Source: CAIUMH01 sp963758555
GTDB taxonomy: Bacteria > Actinomycetota > Acidimicrobiia > Acidimicrobiales > RAAP-2
Direction: 5' to 3'
Assembly (NCBI GenBank): GCA_963758555.1
Contig: CAVWVW010000003.1
Span: 1,860,001-1,924,000 of the forward strand
Length of the DNA stretch: 64,000 bases
The translations under genes and the position numbers were made by a program. Under the pieces are notes generated by a model. It ran no database searches, was not told the origin of the DNA, and saw only the letters and a list, made by a program, of their open reading frames with translations. Shown piece by piece: positions 46,617 to 55,459 of the stretch; the stretch's first letter is position 1; each line of letters opens with the position of its first letter.

Positions 46617-46629
46617 TACGATGCTCGCT
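46617..46629 (+). promoter_or_regulatory. leaderless -10 (with -35) for the acyl-CoA dehydrogenase pair
   Basis: TTAGAC (46594-46599), 17 bp, TACGAT (46617-46622), 7-nt spacer, GTG 46630. It favours GTG 46630 over ATG 46621, which would overlap the hexamer. Confidence 0.65.
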
Positions 46630-47766
46630 GTGCCGCTGTCACTTGTCGCCACCGAGCTCACCGCCGACGAGGTCACGCTCCAAGCGGACGTTCGGTCCTT
46701 CTGCGACCACGAGCTGCCCGCCACCAGCTACACCGCAGGCCTCGGGATGATGGTCGGGCTCTCCAAGCCGTTCTCTCGCAAGCTGGCCGAACGTGGCTGG
46801 ATCGGGATGGCGCTGCCCGTCGCCTACGGGGGCAGCGACGCCAGCGCGGTGGAGCGCTTCGTGGTGGTCGAGGAGCTCCTCCGCCGAGGCGCGCCGCTCG
46901 ACCAGCACTGGACGGCAGATCGCCAGAGCGGTCCGGTCATCAACCGCTTCGGCACCGATGCCCAGAAGGAGCGCTTCTTGCCTGGGATCTGCCGAGGGGA
47001 GCTCTGCTTCTGCATCGGCATGAGCGAGCCCGACTCGGGCAGCGACCTCGCCTCGGTCAAGACCCGAGCGACCAAGGTCGATGGCGGCTGGCGGCTCACA
47101 GGGACCAAGATCTGGACCTCGAACGCCCTGAACGCCGACTACACAATCGCACTGTGCCGGAGCGACGACGCCGAGAACCACCACCAGGGCCTGAGCCAGC
47201 TCATCGTCGACCTGCACGCCGAGGGCGTCTCGATCAGCCCCATCCCCTTCATCGATGGCTCGGCCGACTTCGCCGAGGTCGTCTTCGATGACGTGTTCGT
47301 CGAGGACGACCTGCTCTTGGGAGCCCGTGGCGACGGCTGGCACCAGGTGACCTCTGAGCTGAGCTTCGAGCGAGCGGGCCCGGAGCGGTGGATCTCCCCG
47401 TTCCTGCTGGTCGAGGCCTTCCTCCGCGAGCATGCTTCAGGTCTCGGACGAGAGGCGCAGAGCTTCCTCGGCCGGACCCTCGCTCGGTGGTGGGCGCTTC
47501 GACAGCTCTCCTTGTCGGTGGCCCGGATGATCGACGACGGCCTCGCGCCGGGCGTCGAGTCCGCCATGGGCAAGGACCTCGGGACCGAGTTCGAGCAGTC
47601 GATCGTGGCCGACCTCCAACGGCTCGTCGAGCTCGAGCCGTCGCTCGCCGACGAGAGCGCCTTCAGCCGCCACCTGGCCCAAGCCACCCTCGTCGCTCCT
47701 GGGTGGGCCATCCGTGGCGGCACCAACGAGATCCTGCGCGGCATCATCGCCAAGGGACTCAGATGA
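46630..47766 (+). CDS. acyl-CoA dehydrogenase, subunit 1 of a pair
   Basis: FAD-dependent acyl-CoA dehydrogenase of 378 residues. N-terminal helical domain, then the beta-domain CFCIGMSEPDSGSDLASVKT and GTKIWTSNA typical of the family. The C-terminal end reads WAIRGGTNEILRGIIAKGL, where single-subunit enzymes often have I-Y-E-G-T; the catalytic Glu position is Gly. This is frequent in actinobacterial FadE proteins that work as alpha2beta2 partners. Coupled to the next gene by ATGA. Confidence 0.9.
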   Translation: MPLSLVATELTADEVTLQADVRSFCDHELPATSYTAGLGMMVGLSKPFSRKLAERGWIGMALPVAYGGSDASAVERFVVVEELLRRGAPLDQHWTADRQSGPVINRFGTDAQKERFLPGICRGELCFCIGMSEPDSGSDLASVKTRATKVDGGWRLTGTKIWTSNALNADYTIALCRSDDAENHHQGLSQLIVDLHAEGVSISPIPFIDGSADFAEVVFDDVFVEDDLLLGARGDGWHQVTSELSFERAGPERWISPFLLVEAFLREHASGLGREAQSFLGRTLARWWALRQLSLSVARMIDDGLAPGVESAMGKDLGTEFEQSIVADLQRLVELEPSLADESAFSRHLAQATLVAPGWAIRGGTNEILRGIIAKGLR

Positions 47767-48812
47767 CCGACCCGCTGCTCATCGAGACCACTGACCGAGC
47801 GCTCAGCGCTGTCGCCACCTTCGAGGCCATCGAAGCAGCCGAGGCGGCCCGGTGGTCAAGCTCGATCTGGGATGCCGTCGCCGAGATCGGGCTGCCCTGG
47901 ATCTCGGTGCCTGAGGCCCACGGCGGGGTCGGAGGGACGATCTGCGACGCGGTCGACGTGCTCGTCCAGGCCGGTCGACACGCGGCCCCCATCCCGCTGG
48001 CCGAGACCGGCCTGCTGGGCGGTTGGCTGCTCTCGGCGGCCGGCATCGACGTGGGCGACGGGCCGCTCAGCGTGATCCCCGGCCACCGTGACGACGATCT
48101 TCGCCTGGAAGGGGGCCGCCTCTTCGGCACCGCTCACCGTGTGCCGTGGGCGAGCTCGGTCGAGCGTGTGGCGGGTCTGCTCGACGACATGATCGTGGTC
48201 GTCTCCCCAGCCCAGGGCACCATCACCCAGGTCTCGAACGTGGCGGGCGAGCCTCGAGACACGATCAGCTTCGAGGGCGCAGCGCTCGACGCCGCGGTGG
48301 CTGCCCCTGACGGCATCGACGCTGCGGCGCTGCGGCTGCGAGGCGCCTTGAGCCGAGCGGCGCTGATGGCTGGTGCGCTCGGAGCCATGGTCGATCTCAC
48401 GGTCGGCTACACGGCCGAGCGTCGGCAGTTCGGCAAGCCGGTCGGATCGTTCCAAGCGGTCCAGGCGCTGCTGGTCCGAGTCGCCGAGGAGGCGGTCCTC
48501 GTCGATCTGGCCGTCCAGGTCGCAGCCCGTGAGGCTGACCGAGGAGGCGGCGCCTTCGAGGTCGCCTCGGCCAAGCTGCTGGCCAACGAGGCCGCCCGGC
48601 TCGCCACCAGAGCGGCACACCAGGCCCACGGGGCCATGGGAGCCACGCGCGAGTACCCGCTCCACCAGCTCAGCCGGAGGCTCTGGTCCTGGCGAGCGGA
48701 GTACGCCGACGCCTTCTGGCCTGCGCATCTCGGCGCAGCGGTCATCGAGCACGGTCCCGACGAGCTCTATCGGGTCATCGCCGAGGGCTCGGCGTCGGGG
48801 ATCACCCTCTAG
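47763..48812 (+). CDS. acyl-CoA dehydrogenase, subunit 2 of a pair
   Basis: Divergent acyl-CoA dehydrogenase of 349 residues. The helical C-terminal half is clear (GYTAERRQFGKPVGSFQAVQ, HQAHGAMGATREYPLHQLSR), while the central beta-domain is short and lacks the canonical FAD-contact motif, typical of the weaker partner in heteromeric dehydrogenases acting on bulky substrates such as sterol or alicyclic side chains. Start overlaps the previous stop. Substrate inferred only by analogy. Confidence 0.88.
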   Translation: MTDPLLIETTDRALSAVATFEAIEAAEAARWSSSIWDAVAEIGLPWISVPEAHGGVGGTICDAVDVLVQAGRHAAPIPLAETGLLGGWLLSAAGIDVGDGPLSVIPGHRDDDLRLEGGRLFGTAHRVPWASSVERVAGLLDDMIVVVSPAQGTITQVSNVAGEPRDTISFEGAALDAAVAAPDGIDAAALRLRGALSRAALMAGALGAMVDLTVGYTAERRQFGKPVGSFQAVQALLVRVAEEAVLVDLAVQVAAREADRGGGAFEVASAKLLANEAARLATRAAHQAHGAMGATREYPLHQLSRRLWSWRAEYADAFWPAHLGAAVIEHGPDELYRVIAEGSASGITL

Positions 48813-48823
48813 GCAGGCGGCGC

Positions 48824-49879
48824 TCAGGCGCTCAGCGTCATCGCCTCGCGACGCTTCGTGCTCACCCGTCCGGTCGCGGCGAACCACGCCGCGGCGTCGT
48901 GGAGCGCCTCACGCGCGGGCCGAGAGGTGTAGCCCAGCTCCAAGCGAGCTCGTGTGTCGTCGAAGCGCATCTGGGTGGCTGACATCTGGGCGGCCTCGAA
49001 CGGCACGTGGGGCTGACGACCGAGCAAGCGGCCCTCGACCTGCTCAGAGACCCAGCCCGCCCCCAAGGCCAGCGCGTTCGGGAAGCGACGATCGTGAAAC
49101 GAGAGGCCGGAGACCTCAGCCAAGGTACCGAGGAGGACGTCCATCGTCATGTTCTCGCCGCCACAGATGTAGCTCGTCCCCTGGCGACCCCGCTCTAAGG
49201 CCAAGAGGTGCCCTCTCGCCAGGTCATCCACGTGAGCGACGTTGAACGAGGTGTTGACGTACCCGGGCATCTTGGCGTTCAAGAAGTCCAAGACGACCTT
49301 GCCGGTGGGCGTGGGCCGCTCGTCGCCGGGCCCGACGGGGAATGACGGCTGGACGATCACCACAGGGGCGCCCTGGGCGCCGAGGCGGAGCACCTCGTGC
49401 TCGGCGACGTACTTGGTTCGCTTGTAGGAGCCGTGGAGGTGCTCGACCCGAGCGACGTCAGCCTCGGTGGCGGCCCCGCCCTCTCGAGTGCGCTCGAGCC
49501 CGATGGTCGCCACCGTCGAGGTGTAGACGATCCGCTCGCACCCGGCCTCCCACGCCGCACGAACGGTGTTGATCGAGCCGTCCACGTTGATGGCGTAGAA
49601 CAGCGCGGGGTCGCGGGGCCAGAAGCCGAAGAGCGCCGCGAGGTGGAAGCACCAGCGCGCGCCGTCGACACCTCGTCTGACCGCCTCGAGATCACGGACG
49701 TCGGCTTCGAGCAGCTCGACCTCGAGGCCCGTCAGGTTGGGCGAGGCCCGACCCGGCTCGACGAGGCAGCGGACCCGAGCTCCTCGCTCGAGCAGCGCTC
49801 TGGTGACCGCGGAGCCGATGAAGCCGCCGGCTCCGGTGACCACGCAGAGGTCGTCCGCTTCGATGGTGTGCTGGCTCAC
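48824..49879 (-). CDS. HpnA-like NAD-dependent sugar epimerase/reductase
   Basis: Extended SDR of 351 residues. VVTGAGGFIGSAVTRALLE binds NAD and YKRTK is the catalytic Y-x3-K. Long runs match the hopanoid-associated epimerase family: PSFPVGPGDERPTPTGK, MPGYVNTSFNVAHVDDLARG, ALERGRQGTSYICGGENM. GTG 49879 overlaps the aminotransferase stop (GTGA), so both are made together. No squalene-hopene cyclase or hpnH is in the window, so the link to hopanoids is by family only. Confidence 0.88.
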   Translation of the reverse strand: MSQHTIEADDLCVVTGAGGFIGSAVTRALLERGARVRCLVEPGRASPNLTGLEVELLEADVRDLEAVRRGVDGARWCFHLAALFGFWPRDPALFYAINVDGSINTVRAAWEAGCERIVYTSTVATIGLERTREGGAATEADVARVEHLHGSYKRTKYVAEHEVLRLGAQGAPVVIVQPSFPVGPGDERPTPTGKVVLDFLNAKMPGYVNTSFNVAHVDDLARGHLLALERGRQGTSYICGGENMTMDVLLGTLAEVSGLSFHDRRFPNALALGAGWVSEQVEGRLLGRQPHVPFEAAQMSATQMRFDDTRARLELGYTSRPAREALHDAAAWFAATGRVSTKRREAMTLSA

Positions 49880-51289
49880 GTGCGTGCCTTCCTCGGCTGG
49901 ATCCGGCTCGGTCGGCGAAGCGCCCCCTTGGCCATCGTCATCCCCATCGGGAAGAAGAGCCCGGTGGGGCGATGGGCGTCACCCAAGACGTCGTCGAGCG
50001 CGACGACGAACTCGTCGATCTCGGCCTCACCAGCGATCAGCGAGGGGAGCAGCTTGATGATGTTGACCTCGTCGGCGGCCACCTGGGTGAGGACGTTGTG
50101 GCGGTGGAACAGCGGCACCACCAGGGTCTGGGAGAACAGCGCGGGTCGCATGGCCTCCAAAGCTCGCCACTGGGCCCGCAACGCCCGCGACGTCGGCTCG
50201 CCGAAGACGAGACCGATCATGTGGCCTTTGCCCCTGACCTCGTGGAACATCTCGTAGCGCTCGACCAAGGGCTGGAGCTTGGCCTGCCAGAGCGCACCCA
50301 TCGAGGCGGTGTGCTCGATGATGCGCTCGTCGTCGAGGACGGCCAAGGTGGCGAGGCCCGCCACCATCGCCATCGGGTTCTGCTTGAAGGTCGTCGAGTG
50401 CGACCAGGGCTCGATCCATCGACGAGTAGACGCTCCGGAAGACCTCGTCGGTGGTCAACATGGCCCCCACCGGCACGTAGCCGCCCGAGAGGGCCTTCGA
50501 GACCGTGATGATCTCGGGCTCGATCCCGAGCTGCTCATGACACCACATGGTGCCTGTGCGGCCGAGGCCCGTCTGGACCTCGTCGATGATGAGCAGCGCA
50601 CCGGCGTCGCGCAGCGTCTGGTGGAGCTCGACGAAGTACGAGGCCGGTGCTTCGTAGACGCCCTTGCCCTGGATTGGCTCGATGATCATGGCCGCGACGT
50701 CGCCCTTGGCGATCTCAGCTCTCGCCGCGGCGAGATCGCCGAACGGCACGGCGTCGAAGCCAGCGAGGAACGGGCCGAAGCCCTCGGTGAAGCTGGCGGA
50801 GCCGTTGGCGCTCAGCGCGCCCATGGTGAGGCCGTGGTAGGCGTGGTCCGCGAAGAGGATCCGCTGGTGCTTGGTCGCGGCTCGTGCGAACTTGATCGAC
50901 GCCTCCACCGCTTCGGCGCCCGAGTTGCAGAAGTAGACCCGTTCGATGGCCTCATGGCAGCGCTTGACGAGCTGCTCGGCGAGCAGTCCTGACGGGAGCG
51001 CACAGTCGATCTGCACCATCGAGGCCAGATCCAGCTCGAGGCACGTGCCCAAGGCCTCCTTGATCACCGGGTGGCTCCGCCCGAGCGCGAAGACGCCGAA
51101 GCCACTCAGCATGTCGAGCACCCGACGGCCCTGGTCGTCAAAGAGGTAGCAGCCCTCCCCTCGCTCGTAGAAGCGGTCGAAGCCGAGGGTGGCCAAGACC
51201 CGCGGCAGCTGTGGGTTCAGATGCGCCGCGTGCAGCTCGAACTGGCGACCCTCAGCGCGCTTGAGCGTCTCGGTGAGATCGAATGCCAT
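49876..51289 (-). pseudogene. class III PLP aminotransferase, one frameshift
   Basis: Omega-type aminotransferase, about 470 residues after repair. CNSGAEAVEASIKFAR binds the cofactor phosphate, IIDEVQTGLGRTG carries the ring-binding Asp, and the Schiff-base Lys is in ITVSKALSGGYVPVGA. Near 50402 a surplus base breaks the frame after YSSMDRALV; sense continues HSTTFKQNPMAMVAGLATLA to the stop at 49876. ATG 51289 has AAGGGG five nt upstream. Resembles ornithine/HpnO-like transaminases. Translationally coupled to the HpnA-like gene. Confidence 0.85.
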
Positions 51290-51502
51290 CTGAACCCCTT
51301 GGACGAACGTTTCGAGCAGGCTACCGGGCGAGTGCTCGCACGCCCATCGAGCTCGACGGGGGCGCCTTGTCGTGGAGTGCTCGCTCGGAGGCCAGCGGCT
51401 GGCCCGCTCAGCAGCAAGCCACGGCGAAGCCCACGTGCCCGCTCCCTCTGGGCTGGCTGTGCGCCCCCGGCCTTGGCCGAGATCCCATGAGAGCATCTGG
51501 TC

Positions 51503-52186
51503 ATGAGCACGAGCACCGCCGACGACGTCGAGATCCCAGCCATCCCCTCGGGGACCGTCGCGGTTCTCCGCGATGCCCCCGTCGGCCTCGAGGTGCTCAT
51601 GGTCCGCCGCGCGGCGAGCGCTCGCGACACGTTCTCGGAGATGTGGGTGTTCCCTGGTGGGGTGGTCGAGGTCATCGACGACGTCGACGACCACTCCGAG
51701 CTGGCCCAGGCCCGACGGGCTGCCGTGCGAGAGACCGAGGAGGAGGCAGGGCTGCACCTGGCGTTCGACTCGCTCGTGGCGCTCGATCGATGGGAGCCTG
51801 AGCCGCGCCCAGAGGCCACGCGACGCTTCAGCGCCTGGGTCTTCGTGGCTCCGGCCCCTGGAGGGAGCGTCTCGATCGACGAAGCAGAGATCCAAGACCA
51901 TCGCTGGCTGTCGCCCGCCGAGGCGCTCGAGAGCCATCGTCGCGACGAGATGGGCTTGGTTCCACCCACGTGGATGACGCTCACCAAGCTCGCCGAGCAC
52001 ACGAGCGTCGCGTCGACGCTCGCCTGGGCCGAAGAGCGACCCTCCGAGTCGTACCTCTCTCGACTGAGCACGCTCGACGATCACATGGTGCTGCTCTGGG
52101 ACGGCGATGAGCTTCGCGGCGGCCCGCCCGAGGGGCGACACCGCCTCTGGATGTCGCCTGGTCCGTGGCGCTACGAGCGCACGTGA
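51503..52186 (+). CDS. NUDIX hydrolase with extended box (NUDT7/19-like)
   Basis: Soluble hydrolase of 227 residues. The NUDIX box is split by an insert: WVFPGGVVEVIDDVDDHSE followed by ARRAAVRETEEEAGL, as in coenzyme A or acyl-CoA diphosphatases (NUDT7, NUDT19). The preceding VLMVRRAASARDTFSEMWVF is typical too. CoA or CoA-ester cleavage is therefore the best guess, fitting the nearby acyl-CoA genes. ATG 51503 follows GAGCAT by 6 nt. The TGA abuts the convergent methyltransferase stop as TGATCA. Confidence 0.85.
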   Translation: MSTSTADDVEIPAIPSGTVAVLRDAPVGLEVLMVRRAASARDTFSEMWVFPGGVVEVIDDVDDHSELAQARRAAVRETEEEAGLHLAFDSLVALDRWEPEPRPEATRRFSAWVFVAPAPGGSVSIDEAEIQDHRWLSPAEALESHRRDEMGLVPPTWMTLTKLAEHTSVASTLAWAEERPSESYLSRLSTLDDHMVLLWDGDELRGGPPEGRHRLWMSPGPWRYERT

Positions 52187-53521
52187 TCAGAGATCGGCGG
52201 TCCAGTTCTCGAGAGGCCCCGGCTCAAAGGAGGGTCGAAGCGGCATGTGGCTCGCTCCCTCCTCAGGACGGACCATCAAGAGCTGGTGGATCTCGAGGTG
52301 GTGGCGCTCGAAGCCGACCGCCGAGCCCGCCATGTAGAGGCGCCACACACGGGCTCGCTCGACGCCGACGTCAGCGACGGCTGCGTCCCAGTGGGCCTCG
52401 AGGTTGGCCACCCAGCATCGGAGCGTGAGCGCGTAGTGCTCCCTCAGGCTCTCGAGATGGCGGATCTCGAAGCCTTGCTGCTGGAACATGGTCGTCTGCA
52501 TCCCCACCTCGTGCAGCTCGCCGTCGGGGAAGACGTAGCGCTCGATGAACGGGCTGTGGACCCTCGAGGGGCCTCTCAGGCCTGCGGCCACCGCCGTCTG
52601 ACGAAGGACCTCACGTCGGCGAGACGGCGTGGGGTCAGACTCCTTGGTCGCCGGGCGACCGATGGCGTGGTTCAGCAGTCGTCCGCCGGGCTTGAGCAGG
52701 CGCCAGAGCGAGCCCACGTAGGCCTCGACGGCTTTGCGCCCCACGTGCTCGAACATGCCGATCGAGCTGATCGCATCAAAGGGGCCATCGACGACGTCTC
52801 GATAGTCCTGGACCCTGAACTCGATCAGCTCCGACAGCCCGAGCGCTGCTGCTCGCTGCTCAGCAAAGGATCGCTGGGGCTCTGACAAGGTGATACCGAC
52901 CACCTGGCAGCCGTAGGTACGCGCCGCGTGGATGGCCATCGATCCCCAACCGCAGCCGACGTCGAGCAGGCGCATCCCCGGGGCCAGCTCGAGCTTGCGA
53001 GCGATGAGGTCGAGCTTGCGGAGCTGGGCGATCTCCAAGGGCTCCCCTACCTCAGCGAAGCACGCACAGGAGTAGACCATCGATTTGCCGAGGACCATCT
53101 CGTAGAAGGAGTTCGACACGTCGTAGTGATGGGTGACGGCCTCTCGATCTCGGGCCTTGCTGTGGAGGTGGCCCCGAGGTCGAGCCTCGATCTTGGGAGG
53201 GGCAGGCAGTCTGAGGTTGCCTACCCCTACCTCACGGATGAGCTGGGCCGCAGGCATCGTGCGCAACATCGCGCCGATCGGAGGAACTTCGAGATCGAAC
53301 ACCGCATCGAGGTCGCCTTCGAGCTCGAGGTCTCCCGAGACGTAGGCCCGGGCAAGTCCCAGCTCACCGGGACGGGAGAACACCCGAACGATCGCCTCAG
53401 GGTTGGTCACGCGGATCGTGAGCTTCGAGTCCTCCGGTCCCGCTGCGCTGTCGTCATAGGCCTCGAGCCGAAAGGGAAGAGCGCCTCCGAACATCTGCTC
53501 AACCGTGTCTGCTATCCCCAC
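52187..53521 (-). CDS. cyclopropane-fatty-acyl-phospholipid synthase family methyltransferase
   Basis: SAM-dependent enzyme of 444 residues that modifies unsaturated acyl chains of membrane phospholipids, to cyclopropane or methyl-branched forms. N-terminal lipid-binding domain about 1-110; then HHYDVSNSFYEMVLGKSMVY, SAM motif LLDVGCGWGSMAIHAA, GITLSEPQ, and SIGMFEHVGRKAV with the conserved Glu-His. GTG 53521 has AGAGGAG six nt upstream. Closest in type to UfaA1/Cfa proteins of actinobacteria. The upstream gene is an acetyltransferase 61 bp away. Confidence 0.93.
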   Translation of the reverse strand: MGIADTVEQMFGGALPFRLEAYDDSAAGPEDSKLTIRVTNPEAIVRVFSRPGELGLARAYVSGDLELEGDLDAVFDLEVPPIGAMLRTMPAAQLIREVGVGNLRLPAPPKIEARPRGHLHSKARDREAVTHHYDVSNSFYEMVLGKSMVYSCACFAEVGEPLEIAQLRKLDLIARKLELAPGMRLLDVGCGWGSMAIHAARTYGCQVVGITLSEPQRSFAEQRAAALGLSELIEFRVQDYRDVVDGPFDAISSIGMFEHVGRKAVEAYVGSLWRLLKPGGRLLNHAIGRPATKESDPTPSRRREVLRQTAVAAGLRGPSRVHSPFIERYVFPDGELHEVGMQTTMFQQQGFEIRHLESLREHYALTLRCWVANLEAHWDAAVADVGVERARVWRLYMAGSAVGFERHHLEIHQLLMVRPEEGASHMPLRPSFEPGPLENWTADL

Positions 53522-53582
53522 CGTTGCTCCTCTCGTCGCTCACAACACCGCTGCTGTTCCCAAAAGTCTTTCATCTGACTCC

Positions 53583-54156
53583 TCAGCCCTGCACCTCTTC
53601 GAGCGGAGCGAGCCGAGAGAAGAGCGCGACGTCGTGGCGGACGAGACCTCGGCGCTCTCGGCTCCGCAAGATGCCTTCAAGCTGGTACCCGCACCGCTCG
53701 GCCAGGCGCAGCGACGGCTCGTTGCCAACCAGGATGTGAAGCTCGAGCCGTTCGAGGCCGACGACCTCGAGTGCCCAGGTGCCAAGCAGCTCGATCGCTC
53801 GGGTCGCCGCACCGGCACCGCGCGCGGCTGCGCTGAGGTAGCACCCGATCTCGCCTACACCGTTCTCGGGGTCGCTGATCAGCAGACCGACGGCGCCGAG
53901 TCGCTCGCCACTCGCGCGCCTCGGCGATGGCGAGCTGCACGCCCAACCCCGAGGCGAAGAACGCGGGGACGATCTCATCGACGTAGCGCTGCGCATCGTC
54001 GAGCTCCTCGGCTCCCGGCGTGAGCGTCCACCGCAGGATGTCTGGATCGCGGCACGTCTCTTGGATCCATCCGGCGTCGTCGTGGCACCAGGGCCCGATC
54101 GTGATGACACCGTCGCTCAAGACAGGCTGTGCGCCGGACCAGAGATCAAGCTCCAT
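53583..54156 (-). pseudogene. GNAT acetyltransferase, one frameshift
   Basis: RimJ-type N-acetyltransferase, about 190 residues when repaired. Starts MELDLWSGAQPVLSDGVI and runs to GLGVQLAIAEA. Near 53915 a surplus base shifts sense to ASGERLGAVGLLISDPENGV, then GCYLSAAARGAGAATRAIEL, with the acetyl-CoA loop in RGAGAAT, and ends RLELHILVGNEPSLRLAERC GYQLEG. ATG 54156 lies 7 nt after TAGCGT. Target amine unknown. Confidence 0.8.
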
Positions 54157-54169
54157 CTCGAGCACGCTA
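54157..54169 (-). promoter_or_regulatory. leaderless -10 for the acetyltransferase
   Basis: Minus-strand TAGCGT (54169-54164), 7-nt spacer, ATG 54156. It excludes GTG 54165, which overlaps the hexamer. Confidence 0.65.
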
Positions 54170-54208
54170 TCGGCGTGCCGTGATCTCTTGATCGCCTCGC
54201 CGACGCGC

Positions 54209-54252
54209 CGCGTGGCCCGCCCACCTCAGTCAGAAGGAGAGCGGGCCGCGCG
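54209..54252 (-). terminator. 12-bp hairpin after the PepSY gene
   Basis: CGCGTGGCCCGC (54209-54220) and GCGGGCCGCGCG (54241-54252), one non-Watson-Crick pair, 20-nt loop, 13 nt past the stop. Confidence 0.6.
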
Positions 54253-54265
54253 TGCTCGGAGCGAG

Positions 54266-54757
54266 CTAGTTGCTCGAGCTCGACGAGGGTGGCTTCGTGC
54301 CCGACGGGGGCGGCTTCGAGCCTGACAAGGGTGGCTTCGCGCCCGACGGGGGGCCGGCGCCAAAGCCCGACTCGGTCGCCGTCACAGCGAACGCCGCGTC
54401 GAGCTTCACCGTGACGTAGGACCCATCGGCCTTCTTCATGTGCACTTCGTAGGTCGCCCCCTGCGCGTCAGTCTCTGCCCGCACGACCGTGGCACCGGGC
54501 TCTGCGGCCTCTGCTGCCGCCACAGCTCTCGTCAGGGTCGTGCCCGTGAGCAGCGTCTCGCCAGGACCGTGCGCCAGCGTCGCCGGATCTGGTGCGGCCG
54601 AGCTCGACGGGCTGGTCGAGCTCGAGCTACCCGTCGAACCGGTGGTCCCCGTCGTCGAGGTGGCCGCCGACGCGATGCCTGCGGTGCCGAGTCCCACGCC
54701 GGCGACCATCGCGGTCATCGCCAGCAGCTGTCGGGATCGAGTCAGTTTGCGTGCCAT
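54266..54757 (-). CDS. secreted PepSY-like protein with Pro-rich tail
   Basis: Exported protein of 163 residues. Signal peptide RKLTRSRQLLAMTAMVAGVG to GIASAA (cleavage after A-S-A likely), then a Ser/Thr/Gly linker. A PepSY-like unit follows (LTRAVAAAEAAEPGATVVRA, TYEVHMKKADGSYVTVKLD), and the tail has repeats of P-P-[SL]-S-G-x-K-P-P. PepSY domains often restrain proteases or bind calcium at the cell surface. ATG 54757 has AGAAG close upstream. Monocistronic, bounded by a hairpin. Confidence 0.8.
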   Translation of the reverse strand: MARKLTRSRQLLAMTAMVAGVGLGTAGIASAATSTTGTTGSTGSSSSTSPSSSAAPDPATLAHGPGETLLTGTTLTRAVAAAEAAEPGATVVRAETDAQGATYEVHMKKADGSYVTVKLDAAFAVTATESGFGAGPPSGAKPPLSGSKPPPSGTKPPSSSSSN

Positions 54758-54937
54758 GTGCTTCTTCTTTCGTCTTCGGTCAACCCGGAATCTCCGGTGA
54801 CCTCTTGGACCTTGGTGCTCGGAGCTAAGAGCAAGCCTCTGAGGCACTAAGAGCCGTCGCAAGATGCGGTGGCAATTGCGTGACGAACGAGGCAAGGTTG
54901 GGTCACAGGAACCACCGACATCGGGCAGAGGAGGATC

Positions 54938-55378
54938 GTGAGCAGGGTCAGCACCTATCTCAACTTCCAAGGCAACGCCGCCGAAGCATTCGCGTTCTAC
55001 AAAGAGGTCTTCGGCACCGAGTATCTAGGGCCGGTCTTCCGCATCGGCGACATGCCGCCAGGGCCCGAGGGACCGCAGCTCAGCGACGCGGAGCTCGACA
55101 TGCTCATGCACGCCGAGCTTCCGATCCTCGACGGCCACGTCCTCATGGCCACCGACATGCTCTCGTCCATGGGCCAAGAGGTCCGAGTGGGCAACAACAC
55201 CACCATCAACCTCGAGGTCGACTCCAAGGAAGACGCAGATCGCCTCTACGCGGCGCTGAGCGAAGGTGGGAGCGACGCCACCGGGCTCAACGACATGCCC
55301 TGGGGCTTCTACTGGGGCTGCTGCCTCGACCGCTTCGGGATCCGCTGGATGTTCAACACGCCAAGCGACGGCGCATGA
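54938..55378 (+). CDS. VOC-superfamily protein (PhnB-like)
   Basis: Glyoxalase-fold protein of 146 residues of the PhnB/3-demethylubiquinone-like group: RVSTYLNFQGNAAEAFAFYK at the start, MHAELPILDGHVLMATDM in the centre, NTTINLEVDSKEDADRLYAA, and FYWGCCLDRFGIRWMFN at the end. Metal ligands are not clearly conserved. GTG 54938 has GAGGAG five nt upstream. The TGA lies inside an 18-bp perfect hairpin. Confidence 0.88.
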   Translation: MSRVSTYLNFQGNAAEAFAFYKEVFGTEYLGPVFRIGDMPPGPEGPQLSDAELDMLMHAELPILDGHVLMATDMLSSMGQEVRVGNNTTINLEVDSKEDADRLYAALSEGGSDATGLNDMPWGFYWGCCLDRFGIRWMFNTPSDGA

Positions 55379-55413
55379 CGACGGCGAGGCGCTTTGCGCC
55401 TCGCCGTCGTCAT
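55375..55413. terminator. 18-bp perfect inverted repeat, loop TTT
   Basis: ATGACGACGGCGAGGCGC (55375-55392), TTT, GCGCCTCGCCGTCGTCAT (55396-55413). The VOC stop codon (55376-55378) is in the left arm. No U-tract follows on either strand. It ends 46 bp before the convergent SDR stop, so it can serve both genes. Confidence 0.85.
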
Positions 55414-55459
55414 CACGTCTTCGGTGCGCTCGCCCAAGCGAGCGCTCAGCAGCGCTTCG

